Shown here one piece after another: positions 24,115-33,625 of a stretch of DNA of 64,000 nucleotides. Numbering within the stretch: the first letter of the stretch is position 1; every line of letters starts with the position of its first letter. Both the position numbers and the translations under genes were made by a program. The notes below the pieces were generated by a model, which saw nothing but the letters and a program-made list of their open reading frames with translations, was not told the DNA's origin and did no database searches. Origin of the DNA: Streptomyces luteolus (GTDB lineage Bacteria; Actinomycetota; Actinomycetes; Streptomycetales; Streptomycetaceae); the NCBI RefSeq assembly GCF_029968015.1, contig NZ_JASCIS010000010.1:147909-211908 (forward strand), read 5' to 3'.

Positions 24115-24599
24115 GACGATCGGCCGCTCGGTCACCCCTGAGCCGGGCCCCGCGAAAGGGTTCCGGCGCTGCTCGGCGGCGCGCCCCCCCCCGCGTGGCG
24201 GAAACCGGCCACGGCGCAAACCCGCCGCCCAACATCATCCCCGTACCCCCCACCTCTCTGCCAAGGTGTCGCCACCGGTTGCCGGAGCCGGGGGCGGCTC
24301 CAAGGAGCGCAGGCCAGGGGGGTGTCCGGCAGAAACCGGCGGCGTGTGTGGCCCGCCCGCCGCGATCCGGGCGCATCCGTGCCCCCGGGTCTCACCGTGC
24401 GGCGGCGCGCGGCCACCACGACCGACCGGCCCGCCGGGCGTCCTTCCCGTGGGGGGTGGGGCCGCCCGGCGGGTCTCTTTCGTACGCATGTGCCCCATGG
24501 CGTACGGGAGTTGACCCGGACCGTCGGATCGGTGCCCGCCGCGGCGGTATTTCCGTCAAGCGCCGTTTTCGGGGCGCCCGTCCTGTGGACAATAAGGGC

Positions 24600-26129
24600 A
24601 TGAGCCAGCAGGGGGACAGGCAGAGAGGCAACTCCGGCCAGGGCGACGACTGGTGGGGTCAGCTGTACGACGAGGCCACCGAGGACACCGGTCCCGCCCC
24701 GGCCCCGGACACCCTGGACGACCGCTTCGCCTCCGCCACGGACACGCTCGGCGGCGGTAGGGAGCGGCTGACCTCGCACCCGTCCGACGGGACCGGCACG
24801 GCACGTCCCGCACCCGCATCCGCATCCGCATCCGCACCCGCATCCGCACCCGCATCCGCACCCGCACCCGGCGCGGCGGGCGCCCTCGCGCCAAGGCCGC
24901 CCGCCGCCGACGCCGTGCCGTACGCGCCGCTGCGCGCCCCGTGGGAACCCCCGGCGGACCCCGCGGCGGGCCCGGCGCCCGCGCCCGTGCCGACCACGTT
25001 CGGCCCGGCCCGCCGCGACACCGAACCGTCTCCCGAACCTCCGGCGATCCCGGGCCCGGGCCTGGAAGACCACCCGGACCCGGACACACCCGCCGCCCCT
25101 CCCGCCATCGGCGTCCCCGCCGCCCGTACCGCGCCCGATGCCGCCGTACGGCCGGGAGTCGCGTACGTCGGGGACGGGCCGCCGACGTACGAGGCCGACC
25201 CCACCGCGCTGCCGCCCGCCGACCCCGACGCCCTCGCCGGGCTCGTCGCGGACACCGTGCTCGACGGCGCCCGGTACGGCACGTGCACGCTGCGCGCCGC
25301 GTCCGTACGCGGCGACTCCGCCCGCTACCGCGGCGAGCCGCGCCGCGACGCCCTGCTCACGGCCCGCTTCGGCAGCGGCGACGGCGGGCTCGTCCTCGTC
25401 GCCCTCGCCACCGGCGCCCGTACCGCGCCCGCCGCGCACCTCGCCGCCGCCGACGCCTGCCAGTGGATCGGCCGCGCCGTGGGCCGCAGCCACGCCCGGC
25501 TCGCCGACGACATCCGCGCGGGCCGCCGCGGCGACCTCAAGTCCGGGCTGCACCGGCTCACCGCCCGCAGCCTCGGCAAGCTCCGCGCGGCCGCCGCCGA
25601 ACAGGGCCTTGAGCCCGAGGAGTACAGCGCGACGACGCTGCGCTGTCTGCTCGTACCGGCCGATCCCGAGTGCCGCACGCGGGTGTACTTCGGCGTTGGC
25701 GGAGGCGGCCTCTTCCGGCTCAGGGACGGGTCCTGGACGGACATCGAGCCGCAGGTCACGGAGGTGGTCGGGGAAGCGGTGGTCGGCTTCGGCTCGCTGC
25801 GGTCCGCGCCCGAGGAGTCCGCGGAGGGGGACCGGCTCACCATGGACCTCGGCATCGCGACACCGCCGAGCCCGTACCAGCGGGCGGTACGTCCGGCGCC
25901 CGAGCCCTTCCGCTTCCGGGCCTCCGTGGCCCGCCCCGGAGACCGGCTGCTGCTGTGCAGCGGGGGCCTCGCGGAACCCCTGCGCGGGGAGCCCGCCCTC
26001 GCCGCGCACCTCCTCCACCACTGGTCCGCCCCCGAGCCGCCCGGGCTCACGGAGTTCCTCGCGGACGTACAGGTCCGGGCAAAGGGGTACGCGGACGACC
26101 GCACGGCCTGCGGGTTGTGGGAGGCCTGA
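24600..26129 (+). CDS. PP2C-like domain protein with Pro/Ala-rich N-terminal half
   Basis: This 509-residue protein has a disordered first 200 residues rich in Pro and Ala, including an Ala-Ser/Ala-Pro stretch coded by a 6-bp repeat at about 24810-24869. The second half looks like a PP2C-type fold (RYRGEPRRDALLTARFGSGD, then VLVALATGARTAP, and ADDRT near the end). The Asp-Gly metal motif expected after the second strand reads Ala-Thr-Gly here, so a key metal ligand seems to be lost. It may be a pseudophosphatase, or the alignment by eye may be off. No membrane segment is seen. Confidence 0.65.
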   Translation: MSQQGDRQRGNSGQGDDWWGQLYDEATEDTGPAPAPDTLDDRFASATDTLGGGRERLTSHPSDGTGTARPAPASASASAPASAPASAPAPGAAGALAPRPPAADAVPYAPLRAPWEPPADPAAGPAPAPVPTTFGPARRDTEPSPEPPAIPGPGLEDHPDPDTPAAPPAIGVPAARTAPDAAVRPGVAYVGDGPPTYEADPTALPPADPDALAGLVADTVLDGARYGTCTLRAASVRGDSARYRGEPRRDALLTARFGSGDGGLVLVALATGARTAPAAHLAAADACQWIGRAVGRSHARLADDIRAGRRGDLKSGLHRLTARSLGKLRAAAAEQGLEPEEYSATTLRCLLVPADPECRTRVYFGVGGGGLFRLRDGSWTDIEPQVTEVVGEAVVGFGSLRSAPEESAEGDRLTMDLGIATPPSPYQRAVRPAPEPFRFRASVARPGDRLLLCSGGLAEPLRGEPALAAHLLHHWSAPEPPGLTEFLADVQVRAKGYADDRTACGLWEA

Positions 26130-26268
26130 ACTGTCCTCAATCGCCGGAGGGGCTCAAAATTGAGCCCAGACCGGCAAAAATCAGCCCCTCCGGCGCTTGA
26201 GGAGCGGGGTCCGGGGCGGAGCCCCGAAGCTGCCGCAGGCTATCGGGAAGGGGCGGGGAGGGGACTAC
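26130..26268. repeat. Streptomyces-type intergenic GC repeat, copy A
   Basis: It contains CAGCCCCTCCGGCGCTTGAG followed by GAGCGGGGTCCGGGGCGGAG, CCCCG and GGGAAGGGGCGGGGAGGGGA. The same blocks recur at 35530-35790, 54815-54910, 57620-57865 and 60826-60955. They can form long hairpins and lie between gene ends and starts, so they probably also act as terminators. Confidence 0.7.
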
Positions 26269-26331
26269 AACAGGCGCGCCCCCGCCCACCGTGAGTGGAT
26301 GAACGCACCAGCCACGCAGAAAGGTGCACCC

Positions 26332-28074
26332 ATGCCCAAGCAGAACGTCGCCGAGCAGTTCGTCGACATCCTCGTCCGCGCGGGCGTGCGGCGCCTGTAC
26401 GGAGTCGTCGGGGACAGCCTCAACCCGGTCGTCGACGCCATCCGCCGCACCGGCGACATCGACTGGGTCCAGGTGCGGCACGAGGAGACCGCCGCCTTCG
26501 CCGCGGGCGCGGAAGCCCAGATCACCGGCAAGCTCGCCGCCTGCGCGGGCTCCTGCGGCCCCGGCAACCTGCACCTCATCAACGGCCTGTACGACGCGCA
26601 CCGCTCCATGGCCCCGGTCCTCGCCCTCGCCTCGCAGATCCCGTCGAGCGAGATCGGCCTCAGCTTCTTCCAGGAGACCCACCCCGACCGGCTGTTCCGC
26701 GAGTGCAGCCACTACAGCGAGCTGATCTCCAGCCCGAAGCAGATGCCCCGGCTGCTGCAGACCGCGATCCAGCACGCCGTCGGCCAGGGCGGCGTCAGCG
26801 TCGTGGCGCTCCCGGGCGACGTGGCGTCCGAGCCCGCCCCGGAGAAGGCCCCCGAGCAGGCCCTCGTCACCGAGCGGCCCAGCGTGCGCCCTGGTGATTC
26901 GGAGATCGACAAGCTGGTCGACCTGATCGACGAGGCCGACCGCATCACCCTCTTCTGCGGCAGCGGTACCGCCGGCGCGCACCAGGAGGTCATGGAGTTC
27001 GCCGAGGCCGTCAAGTCCCCGGTGGGGCACGCGCTGCGCGGCAAGGAGTGGATCCAGTACGACAACCCGTACGACGTCGGCATGAGCGGACTGCTCGGCT
27101 ACGGTGCCGCGTACGAGGCCACCCACGAGTGCGATCTGCTGATCCTGCTCGGCACGGACTTCCCGTACAACGCGTTCCTGCCCGACGACGTGAAGATCGT
27201 CCAGGTCGATGTGCGCCCCCAGCACCTCGGCCGGCGCTCGAAGCTGGACCTCGCGGTGTGGGGCGACGTACGCGAGACGCTGCGCTGTCTGACACCCCGG
27301 GTGAGGCCGAAGTCGGACCGGCGGTTCCTCGACAAGATGCTGAAGAAGCACGCCGAGGCGCTGGAGGGGGTCGTCAAGGCGTACACCCGCAAGGTCGAGA
27401 AGCACGTCCCGATCCACCCCGAGTACGTGGCGTCCGTCCTGGACGAACTGGCCGACGACGACGCGGTGTTCACCGTCGACACCGGCATGTGCAATGTGTG
27501 GGCGGCCCGCTATCTCTCGCCCAACGGGAAGCGCCGCGTCATCGGCTCGTTCTCGCACGGCTCGATGGCGAACGCGCTGCCGCAGGCCATCGGCGCCCAG
27601 TTCGTGGACCGCGGCCGGCAGGTCGTGTCGATGTCCGGCGACGGCGGCTTCTCGATGCTGATGGGCGACTTCCTCACCCTCGTCCAGCACGACCTGCCGG
27701 TGAAGGTCGTGCTGTTCAACAACTCCTCGCTCGGCATGGTCGAGTTGGAGATGCTGGTGGCCGGACTCCCCTCGTACGGCACCGGGAACAACAACCCGGA
27801 CTTCGCGGCCGTGGCGCGGGCCTGCGGGGCGTACGGCGTACGGGTGGAGAAGCCCAAGCAGCTCGCGGGCGCGCTGAAGGACGCCTTCAGGCACAAGGGT
27901 CCGGCGCTGGTGGATGTGGTGACCGATCCCAACGCGCTGTCGATCCCGCCGAAGATCAGCGCCGAGATGGTGACGGGGTTCGCCCTCTCGGCGAGCAAGA
28001 TCGTGCTCGACGGCGGAGTGGGGCGGATGCTGCAGATGGCACGGTCCAACCTGCGCAACGTACCGCGTCTTTAG
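26332..28074 (+). CDS. poxB: Pyruvate dehydrogenase (quinone)/thiamine-diphosphate oxidase
   Basis: The ATG at 26332 behind AGAAAGG gives 580 residues. The catalytic Glu that activates thiamine diphosphate is in RHEETAAFAAG, and the cofactor-binding motif is GDGGFSMLMGDFLTLV ending in NN. The middle domain has LFCGSGTAGAHQEV and a nucleotide-binding pattern. It should oxidise pyruvate to acetate and CO2 and pass electrons to quinone at the membrane. An in-frame ATG at 26299 is a weaker alternative start. The gene stands alone. Confidence 0.88.
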   Translation: MPKQNVAEQFVDILVRAGVRRLYGVVGDSLNPVVDAIRRTGDIDWVQVRHEETAAFAAGAEAQITGKLAACAGSCGPGNLHLINGLYDAHRSMAPVLALASQIPSSEIGLSFFQETHPDRLFRECSHYSELISSPKQMPRLLQTAIQHAVGQGGVSVVALPGDVASEPAPEKAPEQALVTERPSVRPGDSEIDKLVDLIDEADRITLFCGSGTAGAHQEVMEFAEAVKSPVGHALRGKEWIQYDNPYDVGMSGLLGYGAAYEATHECDLLILLGTDFPYNAFLPDDVKIVQVDVRPQHLGRRSKLDLAVWGDVRETLRCLTPRVRPKSDRRFLDKMLKKHAEALEGVVKAYTRKVEKHVPIHPEYVASVLDELADDDAVFTVDTGMCNVWAARYLSPNGKRRVIGSFSHGSMANALPQAIGAQFVDRGRQVVSMSGDGGFSMLMGDFLTLVQHDLPVKVVLFNNSSLGMVELEMLVAGLPSYGTGNNNPDFAAVARACGAYGVRVEKPKQLAGALKDAFRHKGPALVDVVTDPNALSIPPKISAEMVTGFALSASKIVLDGGVGRMLQMARSNLRNVPRL

Positions 28075-28200
28075 GCCCCCGCCACAGTGCGGGGAATCGA
28101 CAGGCGTGCCGCTTTCCGGGCGGGGGCATGCATCACCGTGTACGTGTTCGACGTGAGATGTCCATGAAGGGGAAGAGCCGACAGCCTACGGGCGGGGGTC

Positions 28201-28647
28201 ATGACAAGCCACGCACAAGAAAGCACGGTCGGGCCAGGGAGCAGCGCCACGGCGGTGGGGGATCCGGCGCGGCTGCACCGCAGACTGGGGCGCGCGGACC
28301 TGCGGGAGGTGTCCGAAGTCCGGCGCGCGCTGCGGGAGTTGCTGCTGCACTGGGGCAAGCCGGAGCGCACGGACGTGGCCGAGCTGCTCACCAGCGAGAT
28401 CGTCACCAACGCACTGGTGCACACCGACGACGACGCGGTCCTGACCGCCACGGTGCGCGCGCACCGGCTGCGGGTCGAGGTCAGGGACTTCGTCAGGAAC
28501 AGGCCGACACCGCGGGTACCGCACGCCGACGACGGTACGGGCGGCAGAGGCCTGCTCCTCGTCCAGTCACTGGCCGACTCCTGGGGCGTGCGCACCCAGG
28601 ACGGCGGAAAGGCGGTGTGGTTCGAGCTGGACGGAGGGCTCGCCTGA
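28201..28647 (+). CDS. RsbW-like ATP-binding protein (HATPase)
   Basis: This 148-residue protein has the anti-sigma/SpoIIAB-like kinase fold: N-box EIVTNALVHT, G1-like VEVRDFVRNRP and G2 GGRGLLLVQSLADSWGV. Such proteins are very common in Streptomyces and act as anti-sigma factors or in sensory complexes. No sigma factor or antagonist gene is adjacent, so the partner is unknown. The ATG at 28201 follows GGGGGT. Confidence 0.85.
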   Translation: MTSHAQESTVGPGSSATAVGDPARLHRRLGRADLREVSEVRRALRELLLHWGKPERTDVAELLTSEIVTNALVHTDDDAVLTATVRAHRLRVEVRDFVRNRPTPRVPHADDGTGGRGLLLVQSLADSWGVRTQDGGKAVWFELDGGLA

Positions 28648-28685
28648 ACCCTCCGCCCACGCAAGGATGAGACCCGCGCGCACAC

Positions 28686-29834
28686 TCAACCGAACTGCTG
28701 CTCCAGGTCCTTGAGCTTCTGCTCAAGGGAGTCGAGGCGCGGCAGCGTCTGCGCGTCGTCCTCCACGGTGAGGTCGGCGGGCTCCGCGGCCGCGCCCGCC
28801 TCAGCCCCGTTCACCGCCTGCATCGAGGGTCTGGATCGTACGGGCAGCTGTTCCGCCGCTATGGCAGGGTCCGGGCCGCCCGCCTGCCCGCTCTGCGTGC
28901 TCTGGCCGACCCGCTCGCCCGAGCCCGCCGCCACCGCGGGCGGCTGGCTCTGCGCGGGGAGCACGGCCTGCGGGGTCTGGCCGGTGAGCGCGGCGGCCTG
29001 GGGCTGCGGCTCGCGGGTGTCGAGCCGGCCGATCTTGCCCGTCAGGGTCCGCTGGCCCCGGCTGACCGCCTTGAGGTGGGCCCGCTCCAGCTTCTCCTGC
29101 TCGCGCCGGTGCTGCCGGTTCTCCGTCTTCTGCTTGCGCTCGTCCCGCACTTCCTCGACCGCCTCGTCCAGGCTGCGTACGCCCTCAAGGAGCATCAGCG
29201 ACCACGCGCCGAAGGTCTCGCGCGGCGCACGCAGCCAGCGCACCACCCGGATCTGCGGCAACGGCCTTGGTACGAGGCCCTGTTCGCGCAGGGCGGCCCG
29301 GCGGGTCTGCTTCAGGGCACGGTCGAAGAGGACCGCCGCGCTGAGCGACATGCCGGCGAAGAACTGCGGGGCGCCGTCGTGACCGAGGCCGCGCGGGGCG
29401 TGCACCCAGTTGAACCAGGCCGCGGCGCCCGCGAACGTCCACACGAGCAGGCGCGAGCCGAGCGCCGCGTCCCCGTGGCTGGCCTCGCGCACCGCGAGCA
29501 CCGAGCAGAACATCGCGGCACCGTCCAGGCCGAACGGCACCAGGTACTCCCAGCCCCCGGAGAGGCTGAGGTTCTGCCGTCCGAAGCCCACGAGCCCGTG
29601 GAACGACAGGGCCGCGGCCACCGCCGCACAGCAGAAGAGGAGTACGTACGAGGCCGTTCCGTACACGGCCTCCTTGCGCCGACGGCGCTCTTCGCTGCGT
29701 TCCCAGGAGTCCTCGGCGGCCGCCTTCTCCCCGGCCCGCTTCCCGCGTGCGACCACCGCCAACGCCGCGAGCAGGCCCAGGAGCAGCACGCCGCCGGGAA
29801 GCAGCCAGTCCAGCGATATGTCGGTCATTCTCAT
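28686..29834 (-). CDS. DUF2637 membrane protein
   Basis: The ATG at 29834 (MRMTDISLDW) follows GGGACC and gives 382 residues; another ATG at 29828 is nearly as good. One N-terminal helix is followed by a charged segment, then three or four helices (YGTASYVLLFCCAAVAAAL, WEYLVPFGLDGAAMF) as in DUF2637 proteins. The latter half is cytoplasmic, with basic coiled-coil-like stretches (ERKQKTENRQHRREQEKLER) and a C-terminal coil (SLEQKLKDLEQQFG). Family members are often linked to actinobacterial integrative elements, but no other element gene is seen here. Function unknown. Confidence 0.8.
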   Translation of the reverse strand: MRMTDISLDWLLPGGVLLLGLLAALAVVARGKRAGEKAAAEDSWERSEERRRRKEAVYGTASYVLLFCCAAVAAALSFHGLVGFGRQNLSLSGGWEYLVPFGLDGAAMFCSVLAVREASHGDAALGSRLLVWTFAGAAAWFNWVHAPRGLGHDGAPQFFAGMSLSAAVLFDRALKQTRRAALREQGLVPRPLPQIRVVRWLRAPRETFGAWSLMLLEGVRSLDEAVEEVRDERKQKTENRQHRREQEKLERAHLKAVSRGQRTLTGKIGRLDTREPQPQAAALTGQTPQAVLPAQSQPPAVAAGSGERVGQSTQSGQAGGPDPAIAAEQLPVRSRPSMQAVNGAEAGAAAEPADLTVEDDAQTLPRLDSLEQKLKDLEQQFG

Positions 29835-30160
29835 CTGGGGTCCCTTGCGTCGCATCAGCGCGTTTCGGCGCCATATTGGCTCAACCGGAAAGTCGCCCAA
29901 GCGCTTTCGGGGCAAGAGGGGGAAATGAGGCCGCGGCACGGCGCGGATGGGGGACACGTCCTCGAACTGGCCGTCGAGCGTGCCGAGTTGAGTTCGAAGA
30001 GTCAGGTGTGCCGGGGCGGGTGCGAAGGGTGTCGCCGGAGGGTGCGGCGCCGTCGTCCAGCCGGACCGCCCGACCGCCAGGCGCGCCTTGATCGACTCGC
30101 GGCGCCGCGGGCCCAGTACTACCGTCGATGGGGTGAGCGCTCCCGTTCACCGCTGACGTC

Positions 30161-30248
30161 GAGCTGCAAACAACCCCTGAGCTGCAAGCAATCCCTGAGC
30201 TGCAAGCAATCCCCGAGCAGCAAGCAATCCCCGAGCAGCAAGCAATCC
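30161..30248. repeat. 18-bp tandem repeat, five copies, touching the MFS start codon
   Basis: The unit GAGCTGCAAGCAATCCCT (later copies GAGCAGCAAGCAATCCCC) starts at 30161, 30179, 30197, 30215 and 30233 and ends one base before the ATG at 30250. No ribosome-binding site fits between the repeat and the start codon. It is unusually rich in A for this DNA. Confidence 0.85.
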
Positions 30249-30249
30249 G

Positions 30250-31812
30250 ATGGCGGACTCCGACTCCACACCCGTGCGGACGGCTGCCGAATCCCCGGAG
30301 CGGGGCCGCGGCGGTGGTGTCGCACTCCTCGTCATCGCCTCGTGTCAGCTGATGGTGGTCCTCGACATCACCATCGTGAACATCGCCCTCCCGCACATTC
30401 AGACCTCGCTGGACTTCTCCACCGAGAACCTGTCCTGGGTGGTCAGCGCCTACACCCTGACCTTCGGCGGTCTGCTGCTCCTCGGCGGGCGGCTCGGCGA
30501 CATTCTGGGCCGCCGGAGAGTCTTCACCACCGGCATCCTGATCTTCGTCCTCGCCTCGCTGCTCGGCGGCCTCTCGCAGGAGTCCTGGCAACTGCTCGCG
30601 GCGCGCTCGCTGCAGGGCGTCGGCGGTGCCATCGCCTCCCCGACCGCGCTCGCCCTGATCACCACGACGTTCCGCGAAGGCCCTGAGCGGAACCGGGCGT
30701 TCGGCGTCTTCGCCGCCGTCTCGGCGGGTGGCAGCGCGATCGGTCTGCTCGCGGGCGGAATGCTCGTGGAGTGGCTCGACTGGCGCTGGGTCCTCTTCGT
30801 CAACGTGCCCATCGGCCTGCTGATCGCGCTGGGGACGCCCCGCCACATCCGGGAGTCCGAACGGCACCCGGGCCACTTCGACCTCCTCGGCGCGCTCACC
30901 TCCACCGCGGGCATGGTGTCGCTCGTCTACGGCTTCATCCGCGCCGCCTCGGACGGCTGGCGCGACGGGGTGACCCTCGCGGCCTTCGGCGTGGCTGTCG
31001 CACTCCTCGCCGTGTTCCTCGCGATCGAACGTCGGTCGAAGCAGCCGATCACGCCCCTGTGGATGTTCCGCGACCGCAACCGCGCGGGCACGTACGGGAT
31101 GATGCTGAGCCTGGCCGCGGCGATGTTCGGGATGTTCTTCTTCCTGACCCTCTTCGTGCAGAACGTGCTGCACTTCAGCCCGCTACGGGCCGGTCTCGCC
31201 TTCCTGCCGGTGAGCGCGATCATCGCGATGGGCGCGGGACTCGCCTCCCAGTTGCTGCCCAGATGGGGGCCGAAGCCCTTCATGGTCGCGGGCGCGACCC
31301 TGGCGGCGGTGGGGTTCGGCTGGCTCACGCTGACCGACGTCGACAGCACCTACGCGGGGAGCCTGCTCGGCCCCATGCTGGTCTTCGGCTTCGGCATGGG
31401 GATGCAGTTCGTGTCGCTGACGCTGATGGCGGTGTCGGGTGTGGCACCGCAGGAGGCGGGAGCCGCCTCCGGAGTCCTCAACGCCACCCAGCAGGTGGGC
31501 GGTTCGCTCGGCCTGTCCATCCTGGTCACGGTCTTCGGTACGGCCAGCCGCAACGAGGCCGCAGATCAGATCCCCCGGTTCATGGCGGAGGCGAGCCCGG
31601 CCCAGCGGCTCGCGTTCGAGAGGACCGGGGACCTCCCGGCGCCCTGGGGCGACCGCGTCCTCGCGGCGGGTGTCTCCAGCGCGTTCATCGTCGCCGCCGT
31701 CCTCGCGGTCCTCGCCGCCCTGATCGCCCTCCTGGTCATCCAGGTACGAGCCGGCGACCTGGAACGCCTCCAGGGCAACGGTGGCACGCCGTTCGGTTCG
31801 TCGGGGAAGTGA
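30250..31812 (+). CDS. MFS drug exporter, DHA2 (EmrB/QacA-like) family, 14 helices
   Basis: This 520-residue protein has the family hallmarks. The first helix carries LDITIVNIALPHI (motif D1), and the loop GGRLGDILGRRR is motif A. Motif C-like glycines lie in AVSAGGSAIGLLAGG. About fourteen hydrophobic segments fit the DHA2 branch of proton-driven drug or metabolite exporters. The substrate is unknown. The region just upstream is the 18-bp tandem repeat, and no regulator gene is next to it. Confidence 0.92.
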   Translation: MADSDSTPVRTAAESPERGRGGGVALLVIASCQLMVVLDITIVNIALPHIQTSLDFSTENLSWVVSAYTLTFGGLLLLGGRLGDILGRRRVFTTGILIFVLASLLGGLSQESWQLLAARSLQGVGGAIASPTALALITTTFREGPERNRAFGVFAAVSAGGSAIGLLAGGMLVEWLDWRWVLFVNVPIGLLIALGTPRHIRESERHPGHFDLLGALTSTAGMVSLVYGFIRAASDGWRDGVTLAAFGVAVALLAVFLAIERRSKQPITPLWMFRDRNRAGTYGMMLSLAAAMFGMFFFLTLFVQNVLHFSPLRAGLAFLPVSAIIAMGAGLASQLLPRWGPKPFMVAGATLAAVGFGWLTLTDVDSTYAGSLLGPMLVFGFGMGMQFVSLTLMAVSGVAPQEAGAASGVLNATQQVGGSLGLSILVTVFGTASRNEAADQIPRFMAEASPAQRLAFERTGDLPAPWGDRVLAAGVSSAFIVAAVLAVLAALIALLVIQVRAGDLERLQGNGGTPFGSSGK

Positions 31813-31864
31813 GAGCACACGCGGCCCCGGCGATCACCGGTGATGCCGCCGCGGGTCCGCTCGG

Positions 31865-32728
31865 TCAGCCGGCCGCCGCCGCGGTCAGACGCTCCACGCG
31901 CTGCGCGTCGCAGGTGCGCGGGCAGGTGACGCAGGTGTCCTCGGGGCGCAGCGTGTAGAAGAGGCAGCAGCTGGCCCGGTCCCTGGTGGGCAGCGCCTCG
32001 CCGTTCGGACCCGTCAGCTCACGGAACGCGGCCGCTCCGACGTACGGCTTCGTGGTGCCCGGAAGGAGCTGCTCCAGCTCCGTCATGGCGCGGTGCTCCT
32101 CGCCGAGGAGGTGCGCCACGTACCAGAGGCCCTCGACGATCTCGTCGGTCGCCATGCCCCACAGGGCGCGCGGGCCGCGCCGCATCCGCGGCCGGAAGCC
32201 GTCGAGTACCGGACCGAGGTGCTCGGCGACCGCCGCCCGGACCTCTCCGCGCAGCGCCTCCTCGTCGGGCACGACCCGGGCGCCCGGAGAGCCGGCGGCC
32301 GGGTCGTCCGGCAGGCAGGCGAAGTCCGTGACGCGCACGGCCATCCGGCCGAGCGAGCGCTGGAAGGTGACATTCGCCACGGGGAACCGCGGCACCCGGC
32401 GCAGCAGGAACCACGGCACGGTGATCAACAGGCAGGCCGGCCACGCGTACCGGTGCAGGCCGAAGCTGGCGATGACGTCCGGGCGGGCCTGCTGCTTGTA
32501 GTCCCGCAGGATCTGGGCGTTGTCCCACGCGAGGAACGCGTCGAGGTCCGCCCCGCCCTCCGCGAGCCGGGCCGCGGCCACCCAGCCGCCGTCCTGCGGG
32601 GCCTGCTCGTCCGCCTGGAGCTCCTGGAACCGCAGCCCCGGAAAGACCTCCGTCAGGCGGGCGTACGCTTCCGCGACGGGCGAGGGGCCCGGTCGTACGG
32701 CGCCTGGGGCCAGGGCGGGCAGGAGCAT
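31865..32728 (-). CDS. FhuF-like (2Fe-2S) siderophore-iron reductase family protein
   Basis: This 287-residue protein ends with the cysteine cluster CCLFYTLRPEDTCVTCPRTC, which matches the C-C-x10-C-x2-C cluster of ferric siderophore reductases of the FhuF type. The rest has LHRYAWPACLLIT and conserved tryptophans typical of the family. It probably reduces ferric siderophores in the cytoplasm. An iron-box-like palindrome lies 30 bp upstream of the start codon, which fits iron-dependent repression. No siderophore transporter gene is adjacent. Confidence 0.87.
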   Translation of the reverse strand: MLLPALAPGAVRPGPSPVAEAYARLTEVFPGLRFQELQADEQAPQDGGWVAAARLAEGGADLDAFLAWDNAQILRDYKQQARPDVIASFGLHRYAWPACLLITVPWFLLRRVPRFPVANVTFQRSLGRMAVRVTDFACLPDDPAAGSPGARVVPDEEALRGEVRAAVAEHLGPVLDGFRPRMRRGPRALWGMATDEIVEGLWYVAHLLGEEHRAMTELEQLLPGTTKPYVGAAAFRELTGPNGEALPTRDRASCCLFYTLRPEDTCVTCPRTCDAQRVERLTAAAAG

Positions 32729-32757
32729 GCGGGACCACCGATTTCTAGCGATCGTTT

Positions 32758-32776
32758 GCAGGTAAGCCTTACCTTA
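32758..32776 (-). promoter_or_regulatory. Iron box (DmdR/IdeR-type operator)
   Basis: The 19-mer GCAGGTAAGCCTTACCTTA matches the actinobacterial iron-box consensus (TTAGGTTAGGCTAACCTAA) at most positions, including both half-sites. It lies 30 bp upstream of the FhuF-like start and about 125 bp from the divergent GntR gene. Confidence 0.72.
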
Positions 32777-32899
32777 CCCGACCGATCCGAGGTTTGAACT
32801 GCGGCCCCACCCGCATAGGCTCCCGCGAGGTGTTGCATGGCCACACCTTTGCGCGCCGACCCGGCGCCCGACCCGTACACCGCACCGAGGAGGACCCGA

Positions 32900-33625
32900 G
32901 TGGAGCAGGCCGGACCGCGGTCCACCGGTCGATCCCCGGTGCCGCACGGGCGCGTACCGGAGCAGGCGCGCGGAGAGGACACCCGGACGGGGGCCGCGCG
33001 GCAGGTGCGGCGGCACTCGGTGCGCGGGCAGGTGCTCGACGCGCTGCGCGCGGCGCTCGTGAGCGGTGAGCTGGCGCCCGGCGAGGTGTACTCGGCGCCG
33101 GTCCTCGGCGAGCGGTTCGGCGTCTCGGCGACCCCGGTGCGCGAGGCGATGCAGCGGCTCGCCCACGAGGGCGCCGTCGAGGTCGTCCCCAACCGGGGCT
33201 TCCGGGTCGCCGAGCGCAGCCCGCGCGAACTGGCCGAACTCGCCGAGATACGGGCCCTGTTGGAGGTTCCGGTGATGCTGCGGCTTGCCCGCAGCGAGCC
33301 CGCGGAGCGGTGGTCCGAGCTGCGTCCGCTCGCCGAGGAGACCTCGGTGGCCGCGGCGCGCGGCGACCTCGCGGCCTACGTCGACGCCGACCGCGCCTTC
33401 CACCGCGCGATCCTCTCGCTCGACGGCAACCAGCAGCTCCTCCTGATCGCCGACGACCTGCACCGCCGCTCGCAGTGGCCGCTGGTCTCCGGCCCCGTGC
33501 ACCACCGCCGCGCCGACCTGGTGGCCGACGCGGCGGAGCACACCGCGCTCCTCGACGCCCTGGTGGCCCAGGACCTCGCGGTGGTGGGGGAGTTGGTGCG
33601 GGAGCACTTCACCCAGGCGCGGTGA
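32900..33625 (+). CDS. GntR-family regulator (FadR/FCD subgroup)
   Basis: I choose the GTG at 32900 because GAGGAGGA stands six to eight bases before it; this gives 241 residues. An ORF start at 32837 would add 21 residues and has no such site. The winged helix lies at about residues 40-100 (YSAPVLGERFGVSATPVREAMQRL), followed by an FCD sensor domain with the metal-binding pattern D..H (DADRAFHRAI) and late histidines (AEHTALLDAL, VREHF). The ligand is probably a small carboxylate by family knowledge. Targets are unknown; the convergent SDR is one candidate. Confidence 0.87.
   Translation: MEQAGPRSTGRSPVPHGRVPEQARGEDTRTGAARQVRRHSVRGQVLDALRAALVSGELAPGEVYSAPVLGERFGVSATPVREAMQRLAHEGAVEVVPNRGFRVAERSPRELAELAEIRALLEVPVMLRLARSEPAERWSELRPLAEETSVAAARGDLAAYVDADRAFHRAILSLDGNQQLLLIADDLHRRSQWPLVSGPVHHRRADLVADAAEHTALLDALVAQDLAVVGELVREHFTQAR

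Noticed and set aside
28686..29834. Integrative element marked by the DUF2637 gene
   Set aside because: No integrase, excisionase, Tra gene, tRNA or attachment repeats are nearby.
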